Origin: Dehalococcoidia bacterium
GTDB lineage: Bacteria > Chloroflexota > Dehalococcoidia > Dehalococcoidales > RBG-16-60-22
DNA: 38,388 bases
Direction: 5' to 3'
Assembly: GCA_011174815.1 (NCBI GenBank)
Contig: DUFF01000075.1
Coordinates: forward strand, 1-38,388
Part shown: in pieces, positions 15,300 through 23,360 of the stretch
Position numbering within the stretch: position 1 is the stretch's first letter
Layout: every line of letters starts with the position of its first letter
Notes under the pieces: generated by a model
Told to the model about the DNA's origin: nothing
What the model saw: only the letters and a program-made list of their open reading frames with translations
The model's database searches: none
Position numbers and translations under genes: made by a program

Positions 15300-16553
15300 T
15301 CATTCGTAGTGCAGCGCGTCAATGGGGTTGAGGCGGGCAGCCCGCATTGCCGGCCATAGCCCGGAGGCCAGTCCAATGAACAGCGAGACCATGAAGGCCA
15401 GCAAAATTATATCAATAGAGACAGTCGCCCCCAGGCGAAAGCCACCGATGTCTATCTGAGAAATCGCCCAGGACAGGAGCCAGCCACTGGTTATGCCAAT
15501 ACCGCCGCCGATAAAACCCAGCGTGGCCGCTTCCACGAGGAATTGGAGCAGGATATCGCGGCGTTTGGCGCCCACCGCCTTGCGGATGCCTATCTCCCGC
15601 GTCCTTTCTGTTACCGATACCAGCATGATGTTCATGATGCCGATGCTTCCCACCAGAAGCGATATGCTGGCAATGGAACCTAGGACGATGGAGAATATCC
15701 CCGTCACCTGACCGACGATTTCCAAAACCTGTTCCTGAGTAACCACGGCGAAATCATTCTTATCATCGTCCTTCAGGTTATGTCGCCGTCGCAGAATGGA
15801 CTCAATTTCTTCGGTTACCGCTTCACTGTTTTCTAGGTCGGTCAGCTGAAAGCTTATTGAAGCCACAGCATCCTGCCCAGTGGCGGTCTGCTGGGGAAAT
15901 AAACGTGCCTGATAGGTGGTGACGGGCACAACTACCAAATCATCGAGGCTGAAACCCATCATGGCGCCGCCTTTGGGTTCCAGCACCCCTATCACGGTGA
16001 AGCGCTGTTTCTTCATCTTCACCTGTTTTCCCACTGCGTCATCATCGCCGAACAGGTCTTCGGCTACCTCGCTGCCCAGCACCACCACGTTGGCCCGCTG
16101 CGCTACATGGTGGTCGGTAAAAAACTGGCCAGATGCTATGGAATACTGCAAAACGTCCAGGTACGCGGGAGTGGCTCCGTGGAGCAGTGCGCTGTGGGTT
16201 TCGCCACCAGCCGTAAGTGTGATAAAATTCTCGTTTATGGGCACAATATCGCTGATACCACGGACACTCTCCAGTGCCCGGACATCATCCATGGTAAGCG
16301 TCGGCAGGGCATATCCTGGGGACATGGCCATAAATCCACCTTCCGCCTCGGGGTTGCTGGGGATTATGCTGAGCACATTTGTGCCCAGTTCCTCGTAAGC
16401 CTCGGTGATGGATGCCTCGGCGCCCCTGGCCACTGACATGAGGGTGATGACTGACCCCACCCCGATGATGATGCCGAGCATGGTCAGCGAAGAGCGCAGC
16501 TTGTTGGCGAATAACGACCTGATGGCAATTACTATGGAATCAAAAAATTTCAA
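15300..16553 (-). CDS. MacB-type ABC transporter permease
   Basis: A 417-residue FtsX/MacB_PCD permease. It has an N-terminal TM with the family start (SLFANKLRSSLTMLGIIIGV), then a large external domain (about 45-270), then three C-terminal TM segments including GIMNIMLVSVTERTREIGIRKAVGA, the diagnostic coupling-helix region. No ATPase domain is fused, so it pairs with the separate ATPase 26 nt upstream. The start is TTG 16553 with TAGGAGA upstream. With the adaptor and ATPase it should form a mechanotransmission-type exporter for peptides, lipids or macrolide-like drugs. No TolC is visible, consistent with a single-membrane cell. The substrate is unknown. Confidence 0.92.
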   Translation of the reverse strand: MKFFDSIVIAIRSLFANKLRSSLTMLGIIIGVGSVITLMSVARGAEASITEAYEELGTNVLSIIPSNPEAEGGFMAMSPGYALPTLTMDDVRALESVRGISDIVPINENFITLTAGGETHSALLHGATPAYLDVLQYSIASGQFFTDHHVAQRANVVVLGSEVAEDLFGDDDAVGKQVKMKKQRFTVIGVLEPKGGAMMGFSLDDLVVVPVTTYQARLFPQQTATGQDAVASISFQLTDLENSEAVTEEIESILRRRHNLKDDDKNDFAVVTQEQVLEIVGQVTGIFSIVLGSIASISLLVGSIGIMNIMLVSVTERTREIGIRKAVGAKRRDILLQFLVEAATLGFIGGGIGITSGWLLSWAISQIDIGGFRLGATVSIDIILLAFMVSLFIGLASGLWPAMRAARLNPIDALHYE

Positions 16554-16579
16554 CTATGTCTCCTACTATTCATTTGTCG

Positions 16580-17293
16580 TCAGTTCTCGACACCCTTTCG
16601 CTTGCTTACGGAGGTATTATTGTTTTTAACTTTTTCATCGCTGATAATCCGGCCGTCTAGCAGGCGTATTATACGCTGCGTCTGCATGGCTACGTCCGGT
16701 TCGTGCGTGACCAGAATTACGGTAATCCCTTCCTTATGAAGCTCACCAAAAATGCGTATTATTTCTGTGGTGGCAGAGCTATCCAGGTTACCTGTTGGTT
16801 CGTCTGCCAGTATCAGTGACGGCTGGTTTACCAGAGCACGGGCGATAGCTACGCGCTGCTGCTCGCCGCCGGACAGTTCGGTGGGTTTATGGGAAGCTCG
16901 TGCTCCCAGGCCGACCCTTTCCAGCGCCTCTAGGCTGCGCTTGTGCCGCTGTCCGCCGCCGCTGTAGAGGAGGGGCAGCTCCACATTGGAAATGGCTGAG
17001 GCACGTGGCAGGAGGTTGAACGTCTGAAAAACAAAGCCGATTTTCTTGTTTCTCAGCTCGGCGAGCTTGTTATCATTGAGGCGGCTGACGTCCATGCCTT
17101 CTAGCGTATATTTGCCCGCCGTAGGCTTGTCCAGAAAGCCGATGATGTTCATCAGTGTTGATTTGCCGGAACCGGAGACACCGACGATGGCCACCATCTC
17201 CCCCTGCTTGATGGTCAGGTCTACCCCCCGGAGAGCTGGGACCTCAACTTTGCCCATACGGTAGATTTTGGTGATATTATCAAGCTCAATCAT
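16580..17293 (-). CDS. MacB/LolD-type ABC transporter ATP-binding protein
   Basis: A 237-residue ABC ATPase. Walker A is GVSGSGKST (about 38-46), the Q-loop lies in [10 protein letters not shown], the signature is [15 protein letters not shown], Walker B is [12 protein letters not shown], and the H-loop is VTHEPDVA. The short TGNLD D-loop and overall length fit the LolD/MacB/FtsE-like subfamily that works with FtsX-fold permeases. ATG 17293 is preceded by AGGAGCATCAG. It lies 67 nt after the adaptor and 26 nt before the permease. Confidence 0.95.
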   Translation of the reverse strand: MIELDNITKIYRMGKVEVPALRGVDLTIKQGEMVAIVGVSGSGKSTLMNIIGFLDKPTAGKYTLEGMDVSRLNDNKLAELRNKKIGFVFQTFNLLPRASAISNVELPLLYSGGGQRHKRSLEALERVGLGARASHKPTELSGGEQQRVAIARALVNQPSLILADEPTGNLDSSATTEIIRIFGELHKEGITVILVTHEPDVAMQTQRIIRLLDGRIISDEKVKNNNTSVSKRKGVEN

Positions 17294-17360
17294 CTGATGC
17301 TCCTGTCTTGTTAATCCTGTGACGTATTTGGCATAACCTCCCGTTTAGTTACCAGCGTTT

Positions 17361-18758
17361 TCAGTCGACGAGGACCGTTTCTCCGGCGTTTAAGCCGCTG
17401 ATGATTTCCGTATCGAAACCATCGCTGATGCCTATTTCAACCGGCCTTGCTTCCAGGTCATCATCAACCACCACATAGACCACTGGATTACCCTCGTTGT
17501 CCTCATTGATGGCGTGGTCCGGCACCAGCAGGACATCAGTGCGGCGGACCAGAACGATGTCGGCCTCAGCGCTCATGCCAACCCTGACGCCTGAGTCCTC
17601 GGGGACGTTTAGCTCAATTTTAACGTTGTAAACGATAACGCCGCCGACCTCGGTCGCGAGCGGATAGATGATGGTGACCACGCCGGTAAATTCCCTGTCA
17701 GGCAGGGCGTCAAGAGTGATAATGGCCTCCTGACCTACCTCCACTTCCGGGATATCGATTTCATCCACTTCCACTTCCAGTTCCATACTGGTGGGATTAA
17801 TCAGGCTTATGATCTGTTTGGGTGACATCGTTGGAGATGGTATCATATCACCTTCTTCGGCGGTGACGCTGGCCACTAAGCCATCGAACGGAGCTTTGAT
17901 GACCGCCTCTTTCAGGTCTTTCTCCGCCTGTTCCACGGACTTTCTGGCCAGCGCTGCTGACTGCTTGGATTGCTCAACAGCCGCTTTCGCTGCCTCTACC
18001 GACAGTTCTTTTAGGGCAATATTTTCGCTCAGTTGGTCAAGGTTTTTCTGGGCCTGGGTCTCGGCCATTTGTGCGGCCTCCAGTTGCAGCCTGGCGATGG
18101 CTACCTCCTCGGTATCATAGGCATTCCTTTTTGCGTCTAGTACTGCCTCCGCTGCATCCAGCCTTGCCTGTGCATAGGCTATCGTTTCGTCTGACAGATT
18201 CCGCTCTAATGCGTACTGCAAAAACGCCTCGGCGTTGTCCACGTCTTTCTGGGCGGTTTCAATATCCGGCCAGGTGTATATATCGCGGGTTTCATCGAGG
18301 TAATGCTCAGCCGACCTCACGTCTATCTGTGTCTTAAGCAGGGCAAGCTCCAGCACATCTTTCTGGTCCAGAGCGTTATCGAGTTCATATTCAGCGGCTT
18401 TCTGATTCAGCTCCGCCTGGGTGAGTGCAACCTCGGCCTGGGTGAGTGTGTATTCGGCCTGTTGCTTGGCCAGTTCCAGAGAATCGATGTCAAGCTCAGC
18501 CAGAATTTCACCTTTGGTAACACGGTCGCCCTTTTCAACATGTATTCTGGCGATGCGTCCCCCGCTGCCAAAGCTCAGGTTTGCGTCCTCTGCTGTCTCA
18601 ATATTACCGCTGCCGCTGACGGTAACCAGCAGGTCTCCCTTTTCTACCTCAACATACCGCTCCACCTCCTTTTCCTCTTCTCCCAGGGGACTGCATGCGG
18701 TAACTGTGCTTAAGGCAATGAGGAGCAGAAAAGCGGTGATGATTTGTAATTTTTTCAT
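17361..18758 (-). CDS. MacA/HlyD-type periplasmic adaptor lipoprotein
   Basis: A 465-residue membrane-fusion protein. The N-terminus is a lipoprotein signal (KKLQIITAFLLLIALSTVTAC) with the VTAC lipobox and lipidation at Cys22. A biotinyl-lipoyl half motif follows (NLSFGSGGRIARIHVEKGD; VTKGEILAELD). A long Ala/Gln/Glu/Leu-rich coiled coil spans about residues 85-290, then the second lipoyl half (KAPFDGLVASVTAEEGDMI) and beta-barrel segments (ITLDALPDREFTGVV). The long hairpin is typical of adaptors that connect MacB-like transporters to an outer component. GGAGG precedes the ATG. It is the second gene of the efflux operon, 33 nt after the regulator. Confidence 0.92.
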   Translation of the reverse strand: MKKLQIITAFLLLIALSTVTACSPLGEEEKEVERYVEVEKGDLLVTVSGSGNIETAEDANLSFGSGGRIARIHVEKGDRVTKGEILAELDIDSLELAKQQAEYTLTQAEVALTQAELNQKAAEYELDNALDQKDVLELALLKTQIDVRSAEHYLDETRDIYTWPDIETAQKDVDNAEAFLQYALERNLSDETIAYAQARLDAAEAVLDAKRNAYDTEEVAIARLQLEAAQMAETQAQKNLDQLSENIALKELSVEAAKAAVEQSKQSAALARKSVEQAEKDLKEAVIKAPFDGLVASVTAEEGDMIPSPTMSPKQIISLINPTSMELEVEVDEIDIPEVEVGQEAIITLDALPDREFTGVVTIIYPLATEVGGVIVYNVKIELNVPEDSGVRVGMSAEADIVLVRRTDVLLVPDHAINEDNEGNPVVYVVVDDDLEARPVEIGISDGFDTEIISGLNAGETVLVD

Positions 18759-18791
18759 TCTATACCTCCAGAAAAAATAGGTTGCACTTCG

Positions 18792-19292
18792 CTAACGACC
18801 TTGTTTTACTATCTGGCTGCCCTTCTGGTGTTCTTTTTCCCATCTTTCCAGCAGGGCAGGGAACTCCTGTTCCAGAAAGGTATAGACATCAAGCATCTCC
18901 TCCAGCCATTTCCTGGTAGCGGGAGTCTTATCGCCGAGCAGTTCCAGCCCGCGTTCGGCAAGATGCCGGACCATGGTGATTTCGCCGGTAAGACCACGAC
19001 CTATCATATGCTGCCAGGCGTCGGAGCGCAGTCGGAAATAGTCATGCCTGACACCGGGCAAACTGAGGCGCTCGATAAGGCCGAACTGGATGAGAAGGCG
19101 GGTCATGGTACTGATAGACCCCTTGCTGGCCAGCAAAGCTTCGGTAATCTGTTCCGTGGACTGATGAGGCGGATCGGCGATGAGAAGCCAACCCAGAATG
19201 CGGCCGGCCATCCGCGGCATCCCGGTCTGCTCGAAAACGATACCGACTTCCTCGGCAAACTGTTTTTCCTGCGTCTTAGGCTGATCCTCCAT
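18792..19292 (-). CDS. GbsR/MarR-type winged-helix transcriptional regulator
   Basis: A 166-residue protein fitting the GbsR-like group. A helix with FAEEVGIVFEQTGMPRMAGRILGWLLIAD leads into a winged helix-turn-helix (TEQITEALLASKGSISTMTRLLIQFGLIERLSLPG) at about residues 45-85. A helical C-terminal region probably dimerises. It leads the adaptor-ATPase-permease operon, so it most likely controls that exporter; the substrate would be its ligand. A perfect consensus promoter lies just upstream, and CTATA/TATAG inverted arms flank the -10 box, a possible autorepression site. GGAAGG precedes the ATG. Confidence 0.85.
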   Translation of the reverse strand: MEDQPKTQEKQFAEEVGIVFEQTGMPRMAGRILGWLLIADPPHQSTEQITEALLASKGSISTMTRLLIQFGLIERLSLPGVRHDYFRLRSDAWQHMIGRGLTGEITMVRHLAERGLELLGDKTPATRKWLEEMLDVYTFLEQEFPALLERWEKEHQKGSQIVKQGR

Positions 19293-19323
19293 ACGACCTT
19301 CCTCCGCCGTTTTATTTATTGCC

Positions 19324-19355
19324 TATATTATAATGCGTATAGAACGTTTTGTCAA
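19324..19355 (-). promoter_or_regulatory. Consensus promoter and possible operator of the efflux operon
   Basis: Minus strand: TTGACA (19355-19350), exactly 17 nt, TATAAT (19332-19327), both perfect. CTATA and TATAG arms (about 19323-19342) surround the -10 hexamer as an inverted repeat with a 10-nt centre, a plausible binding site for the GbsR-type protein. The promoter is certain-looking; the operator is a guess. Confidence 0.75.
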
Positions 19356-19429
19356 GACTGAACATACTAAATTTTCAAAAATGGTAAAATTTGATATGTG
19401 AGCAGTATGGGACAGGGGATTGCCACAGA

Positions 19430-20230
19430 CTACTTGCCGAGTTCTTGTGCCCTGCGGTGGGCGGCGGCAACTGCCTGGTACACCAGTTCTCTGAAATTCT
19501 CGTTTTCAAACTGCTCTAGAGCAGCAGCAGTGGTGCCGCCGGGAGAGGTTACCATACGGCGCAATTCCGTTGGTGATTTTCCGGCCTTCTTAAGCAGTTG
19601 TCCGGAACCTAGCATGGTCTGTAACACCAGTTCCTGTGCCACATCTTCGGAAAACCCGATTCGGACCGCCGCCTCAATCAGGCATTCCACAAAAAGGAAG
19701 AAGTAAGCCGGACCGCTGCCGCTTACCGCTGTGGCCATGTCCAGGTATCCCTCATCTGCCACGAAGATTTCCCGGCCCATGGTGCTCAAGATGGTCCTGG
19801 CCTGTTCTTGCTGTGCTTCTGTTACCTCCGGCGTGGCGGTCCAGACGCTGATCCCTTCGCCGATCTGGGCGGGCGTGTTGGGCATAACCCGGACGACCTG
19901 GCGATGATTCAAACCTTTACATAATGTATCAATTCTGGCACCAGCGATGATGGAAAGAACGAGCTGGCCCGGTTTTATCTGGCCGCTCAGGTCAGGCATT
20001 ATCTCGGGCAGGTTCTGCGGCTTGATAGCCAGAACGATGATATCGCCATGAGCAGCCGCCTCAGCATTGTTATCAGTTACGGAAATTCCATAGGTCTGCT
20101 TCAGGTGCTGGCGGCGTTCATCCTTGACGTCACTGACCCAGATGGTCTGCGGAGTGCTCAATCTGCGGTTCAGCACTGCGGCCAGAATGGCCTCCCCCAT
20201 CGCCCCGCCGCCGACAAAAGCTATCTTCAT
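19430..20230 (-). CDS. proC: Pyrroline-5-carboxylate reductase
   Basis: Last step of proline synthesis: reduces pyrroline-5-carboxylate with NAD(P)H. The N-terminal Rossmann motif is MKIAFVGGGAMGEAIL. Family signatures are VVRVMPNTPAQIGEG, AVSGSGPAYFFLFVE and MVTSPGGTTAAAL near the C-terminus. Length about 266 residues is normal. The track starts at GTG 20239; ATG 20230 matches the family start. It lies 21 nt downstream of leuS, forming a leuS-proC operon. Confidence 0.95.
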   Translation of the reverse strand: MKIAFVGGGAMGEAILAAVLNRRLSTPQTIWVSDVKDERRQHLKQTYGISVTDNNAEAAAHGDIIVLAIKPQNLPEIMPDLSGQIKPGQLVLSIIAGARIDTLCKGLNHRQVVRVMPNTPAQIGEGISVWTATPEVTEAQQEQARTILSTMGREIFVADEGYLDMATAVSGSGPAYFFLFVECLIEAAVRIGFSEDVAQELVLQTMLGSGQLLKKAGKSPTELRRMVTSPGGTTAAALEQFENENFRELVYQAVAAAHRRAQELGK

Positions 20231-20251
20231 GGTAACCACCGATATCTATGT

Positions 20252-22714
20252 TCACTGCACGACGAAATTTATCAGTCTGCCGGGCACGTATACTCTTTTC
20301 AGAATTTTTTTGCCTTCCAGGTAGGCATTGGCTTTGGTAGCCTGCTCCTGCAGCAGCCGGGGCAGCTCGTCTTCAGTTAGAGAAACCGGCACGGTAATGC
20401 GGTCGCGGAGCTTGCCATTGACCTGAACCACAAGCGTTATCTCCTCATCTTTGGCCAGTTCCTCGTCCCACTTCGGCCAGGACTGATTATGGATGCTGTA
20501 CTGGCATCCCATTCTCTCCCAGAGTTCCTCGGTGAGGTGGGGAGCGGTGGGCGCTAGGAGCCATATCAGGATATCAATTGACTCCTGCCACGCCCGGGTG
20601 CTGACAGAGCCGACATCCTTTATCTTGGTCAGGTAGTTGGTGAACTCCATCAGCGCGGAGAGCATGGTATTGAAGCGTAGCTTTTCCATATCCTGTGTTA
20701 CCCGCCTGATGGTCTGGTGAGCAAAACGGGATAGTTCTCTATCCGCTTTACTGGTGTCACCGGGTGTTGCTTTTTCGTTCGGCTGGTAGCCGCCGAGGGC
20801 CAGCTGCCATATCCGGTTGAGCCAGCGGCTGATGCCGCTGATGCTGCTGTCATTCCACTCGCCACCCTGCTCCCAGGGTGCCAGGAACATGAGGTACGCC
20901 CGGACCGTGTCCGCTCCCAGTTCGGCTACGTACTCGTCCGGGGTAATCACGTTGCCGCGCGATTTGCTCATCTTCTGCTTTTCAGCGATGATAATCCCCT
21001 GGTTGAACAGGCGGGTGAATGGTTCGTCAAAGTCTACCAGTCCGATATCGCGCAGCGCCTTGATGAAAAAGCGAGAGTAGAGGAGATGCATCACGGCATG
21101 TTCCGCGCCGCCGGTATATAGGTCAACCGGCATCCAGTAATTTATCTTATCGTCGTCAAAGGGGGCATCGTCGCTGTTTGGGCTGGTATAGCGCAGGAAA
21201 TACCACGAGGAACACATAAACGTATCCATGGTATCTGTCTCGCGCTTGCCGGGCCCGCCACAGCGCGGGCAGGCGGTATTGACGAACTGTTCATGGTATT
21301 TTAAGGGCGATTCACCGGTTGGTCGGAACTCAGCGTCTTCGGGTAGCAGTACCGGCAGGTCTGCCTCGGGGATGGGGACAATCCCGCATTTATCGCAGTA
21401 GACCATGGGGATGGGCGCTCCCCAGTAACGCTGGCGCGAGATGAGCCAGTCCCGAAGCCGGTAGCTGACAGTCCGCTTGCCCCAGCCTTTCTCCTCAAGG
21501 AAATCGGAGATAGCCTCGATGCCCTGTTTGCTGGGGAGGCCGTCGAACTGGCCGGAATTCACTAGAGTTCCCTCCTCAATGTAAGCCTCTTCCAGCTCCT
21601 CGCCCTGCCAGCCCGGCGGTGCGATCACCACGGGTATGGGGATGCCATATTTTTTGGCGAAGAGGAAATCGCGTTCGTCGTGTGCCGGCACGCCCATCAC
21701 CGCTCCTGTGCCGTAGCTTAAAAGCACATAATCAGCTATCCAGATGGGAACTTTCTTACCGTTCAGGCGGTTGGTGCAGTATGACCCGGTAAAGACCCCG
21801 TCCTTTTCCTTCTCGGTGGACAGTCTCTCTATCTCGCTCAAACGCCTTGATTTCTCAATATAGGCATCGACCTCTGCCCTGCTATCCGGTGTAGTCAGCA
21901 CGGAAACCAGCGGGTGCTCCGGGGCGAACACCATGAAGGTAACGCCGAAAGTGGTGTCGGGACGGGTGGTAAAGACCCGTATCTCTTTTTCTGGCACGCC
22001 CGGGTGGTCCAGGGTAAAGGATATCTCCGTGCCCTCGCTCCGGCCTATCCAGTTACGCTGCATTATCTGGATGCGCTCCGGCCAGTCGATGCCGTCGAAG
22101 TTCATCAGTTCGTCGGCGTATCTGGTGATGCGGAAGAACCATTGCTCAAGGTCACGACGGATTACGGCAGTGCCGCATCGCTCGCAGAAGCCGCCGCCCA
22201 GCACCTGCTCGTTGGCGAGCACGGTCTGGCACTGGGGGCACCAGTTCACGGGCGCCTTGCCGCGATAGGCCAGACCTGCTTCGTACAGCTTCAGAAAAAA
22301 CCACTCCGTCCATTTGTAGTATTCGGGAAGGCAGGAAACCACCTCCCGGCTCCAATCGTAGATGGCACCGATGCTCCTGAGCTGGCGGCGCATGTTCTGG
22401 ACGTTCTGCATCGTCCAGATGAAAGGGTGAATACCACGCTGGATGGCGGCATTCTCGGCAGGCAGACCGAAGGCATCAAAGCCCATCGGGTGCAGCACGT
22501 TATAACCCTGCATCCGCTTGAATCGGGCGTGGACGTCTGACGGCGCCATGGCATACCAGTGACCGATGTGAAGGTCTCCAGATGTATAGGGGAACATGGT
22601 CAGCGCGTAATATTTGGGCCTCGTGTCATCCTCGCTGACTTGGTAGAGCCCGTCTTTTTCCCAGCGTTGCTGCCATTTCTTCTCGATTTCCTGAGGGTCG
22701 TACCTGTCTATCAT
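20252..22714 (-). CDS. leuS: Leucyl-tRNA synthetase
   Basis: Class I synthetase charging tRNA-Leu. The 820-residue protein has HIGH at residues 49-52 (DLHIGHWYAM), zinc-finger Cys pairs (CPQC and CERC around 155-180), the CP1 editing domain with GVPAHDERDFLFA, a second zinc-binding insertion (CDKCG; CPRCGG), KMSKSRGNV, and the anticodon-binding C-terminus ending with VNGKLRDRI. Length is standard bacterial. GGAGG lies 4 nt before ATG 22714. The 5' leader of about 120 nt contains a terminator-like hairpin (22789-22808) and no T-box sequence that I can see. proC follows. Confidence 0.97.
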   Translation of the reverse strand: MIDRYDPQEIEKKWQQRWEKDGLYQVSEDDTRPKYYALTMFPYTSGDLHIGHWYAMAPSDVHARFKRMQGYNVLHPMGFDAFGLPAENAAIQRGIHPFIWTMQNVQNMRRQLRSIGAIYDWSREVVSCLPEYYKWTEWFFLKLYEAGLAYRGKAPVNWCPQCQTVLANEQVLGGGFCERCGTAVIRRDLEQWFFRITRYADELMNFDGIDWPERIQIMQRNWIGRSEGTEISFTLDHPGVPEKEIRVFTTRPDTTFGVTFMVFAPEHPLVSVLTTPDSRAEVDAYIEKSRRLSEIERLSTEKEKDGVFTGSYCTNRLNGKKVPIWIADYVLLSYGTGAVMGVPAHDERDFLFAKKYGIPIPVVIAPPGWQGEELEEAYIEEGTLVNSGQFDGLPSKQGIEAISDFLEEKGWGKRTVSYRLRDWLISRQRYWGAPIPMVYCDKCGIVPIPEADLPVLLPEDAEFRPTGESPLKYHEQFVNTACPRCGGPGKRETDTMDTFMCSSWYFLRYTSPNSDDAPFDDDKINYWMPVDLYTGGAEHAVMHLLYSRFFIKALRDIGLVDFDEPFTRLFNQGIIIAEKQKMSKSRGNVITPDEYVAELGADTVRAYLMFLAPWEQGGEWNDSSISGISRWLNRIWQLALGGYQPNEKATPGDTSKADRELSRFAHQTIRRVTQDMEKLRFNTMLSALMEFTNYLTKIKDVGSVSTRAWQESIDILIWLLAPTAPHLTEELWERMGCQYSIHNQSWPKWDEELAKDEEITLVVQVNGKLRDRITVPVSLTEDELPRLLQEQATKANAYLEGKKILKRVYVPGRLINFVVQ

Positions 22715-22788
22715 GTATCCTCCGTCGCCAGAACGCTATCAACCGCTTGAATAGGCAATAGATGAAGCAAAGAAGGGATATTGCGAAA

Positions 22789-22808
22789 AGAGGGGTATGA
22801 ACCCCTCT
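22789..22808 (-). terminator. Hairpin with short U-run in the leuS leader
   Basis: AGAGGGGT (22789-22796) pairs with ACCCCTCT (22801-22808) around a 4-nt loop. On the minus strand the stem is followed by TTTCGC, so the stem end plus tail gives a run of four U. It lies between the candidate leuS promoter and the leuS ATG, so it could be an attenuator or a weak terminator for read-through from upstream. Confidence 0.45.
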
Positions 22809-22842
22809 CAAAGCGCTTCCCTTCCTTATAGTTCACTACATA

Positions 22843-22872
22843 AGTCTAGCTCAATTGACCGAAGCTCGTCAA
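22843..22872 (-). promoter_or_regulatory. Candidate promoter of leuS-proC
   Basis: Minus strand: TTGACG (22872-22867), 18 nt, TAGACT (22848-22843). Implied start near 22836, leaving a leader of about 120 nt. Confidence 0.4.
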
Positions 22873-22901
22873 TAAGCCGGCCTGGGCTCGGTCTGGGGCG
22901 T

Positions 22902-22945
22902 AAAAAACAGAGAGACTGGGCGCTAGCTAGCTATCCAGTCTCTCT
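22902..22945 (-). terminator. Intrinsic terminator of the 46-residue gene
   Basis: AGAGAGACTGG (22909-22919) pairs perfectly with CCAGTCTCTCT (22935-22945). On the minus strand the 11-bp stem is followed by G and TTTTTT (22907-22902), a textbook Rho-independent terminator for the short gene at 22978-23118. Confidence 0.9.
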
Positions 22946-22949
22946 TAAT

Positions 22950-22967
22950 ATTTTCGACGTCGAAAAT
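22950..22967. repeat. 18-bp perfect palindrome
   Basis: ATTTTCGACGTCGAAAAT reads the same on both strands. It lies between the stop codon of the 46-residue gene and its terminator. It could be a protein-binding site or an RNA stem; no function is known. Confidence 0.6.
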
Positions 22968-22977
22968 TAAGATTTAT

Positions 22978-23118
22978 TTAAGCTTTTCCAATTCGGAACA
23001 TCTTGGTGCCGCATACTGGGCATGTACCCTGTGTGGCTGGCTTGCCATTCTTCATGGTGATGGACTTCGGGTCTTTCATGTCCCTCTTGGCGCGGCACTT
23101 CACACAATATGCCTGCAT
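22978..23118 (-). CDS. 46-residue double-CxxC protein (DUF5679-like)
   Basis: Too short for the ORF track. The translation begins MQAYCVKCRAKRDMKDP and ends with TCPVCGTKMFRIGKA. Two CxxC pairs (Cys5/8 and Cys33/36) should hold one zinc ion in a rubredoxin- or ribbon-like fold. The sequence is very basic and resembles the DUF5679 group of short proteins as I remember it; function is unknown. AAAGGAGGTAAATT precedes the ATG, a near-perfect ribosome binding site. It is monocistronic: a strong promoter (23155-23183) upstream and a strong terminator (22902-22945) downstream suggest high, independent expression, as for a ribosome- or RNA-associated protein. Confidence 0.85.
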   Translation of the reverse strand: MQAYCVKCRAKRDMKDPKSITMKNGKPATQGTCPVCGTKMFRIGKA

Positions 23119-23154
23119 AATTTACCTCCTTTTACTTTACTAGGATTAGTAGCA

Positions 23155-23183
23155 AGAATAAACTATTCCCCGCCTGTTGTCAA
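23155..23183 (-). promoter_or_regulatory. Promoter of the 46-residue zinc protein gene
   Basis: Minus strand: TTGACA (23183-23178), 17 nt, TATTCT (23160-23155). Implied start near 23148, leaving a 30-nt leader with the SD. Confidence 0.7.
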
Positions 23184-23310
23184 TAGCCACAAGGGCGAAA
23201 AAGGGGTGAATTTGAGCGTCACAGGGAAAAATAACTCTGGAGGCTGGCCATATTGCTTATCCGGCCTCTGCCCTCTGGCTTTTTACTTGTCCGCGGTGCC
23301 AGCGTGAACG

Positions 23311-23340
23311 TTGCTCATAAGGAATAATATAAACTATAAT
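23311..23340 (+). promoter_or_regulatory. Candidate promoter of the methyltransferase-MFS genes
   Basis: A perfect TATAAT -10 box (23335-23340) lies 18 nt after a poor -35 (TTGCTC, 23311-23316). Start would be near 23347, giving a very short leader before GAGGC and the ATG. Confidence 0.35.
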
Positions 23341-23360
23341 TAGTCGATTCGAGGCAAAAA

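Noticed and set aside
21914-22540. 208-residue plus-strand ORF inside leuS
   Set aside because: It lies fully antisense to leuS, has no family motif and no ribosome binding site; GC-rich codon structure produces such shadows.
23231-23270. GAGGCTGG/CCGGCCTC hairpin near a T-rich stretch
   Set aside because: The T-run is 10 or more nt from the stem on either strand and no gene ends nearby in the matching direction, so I do not call a terminator.
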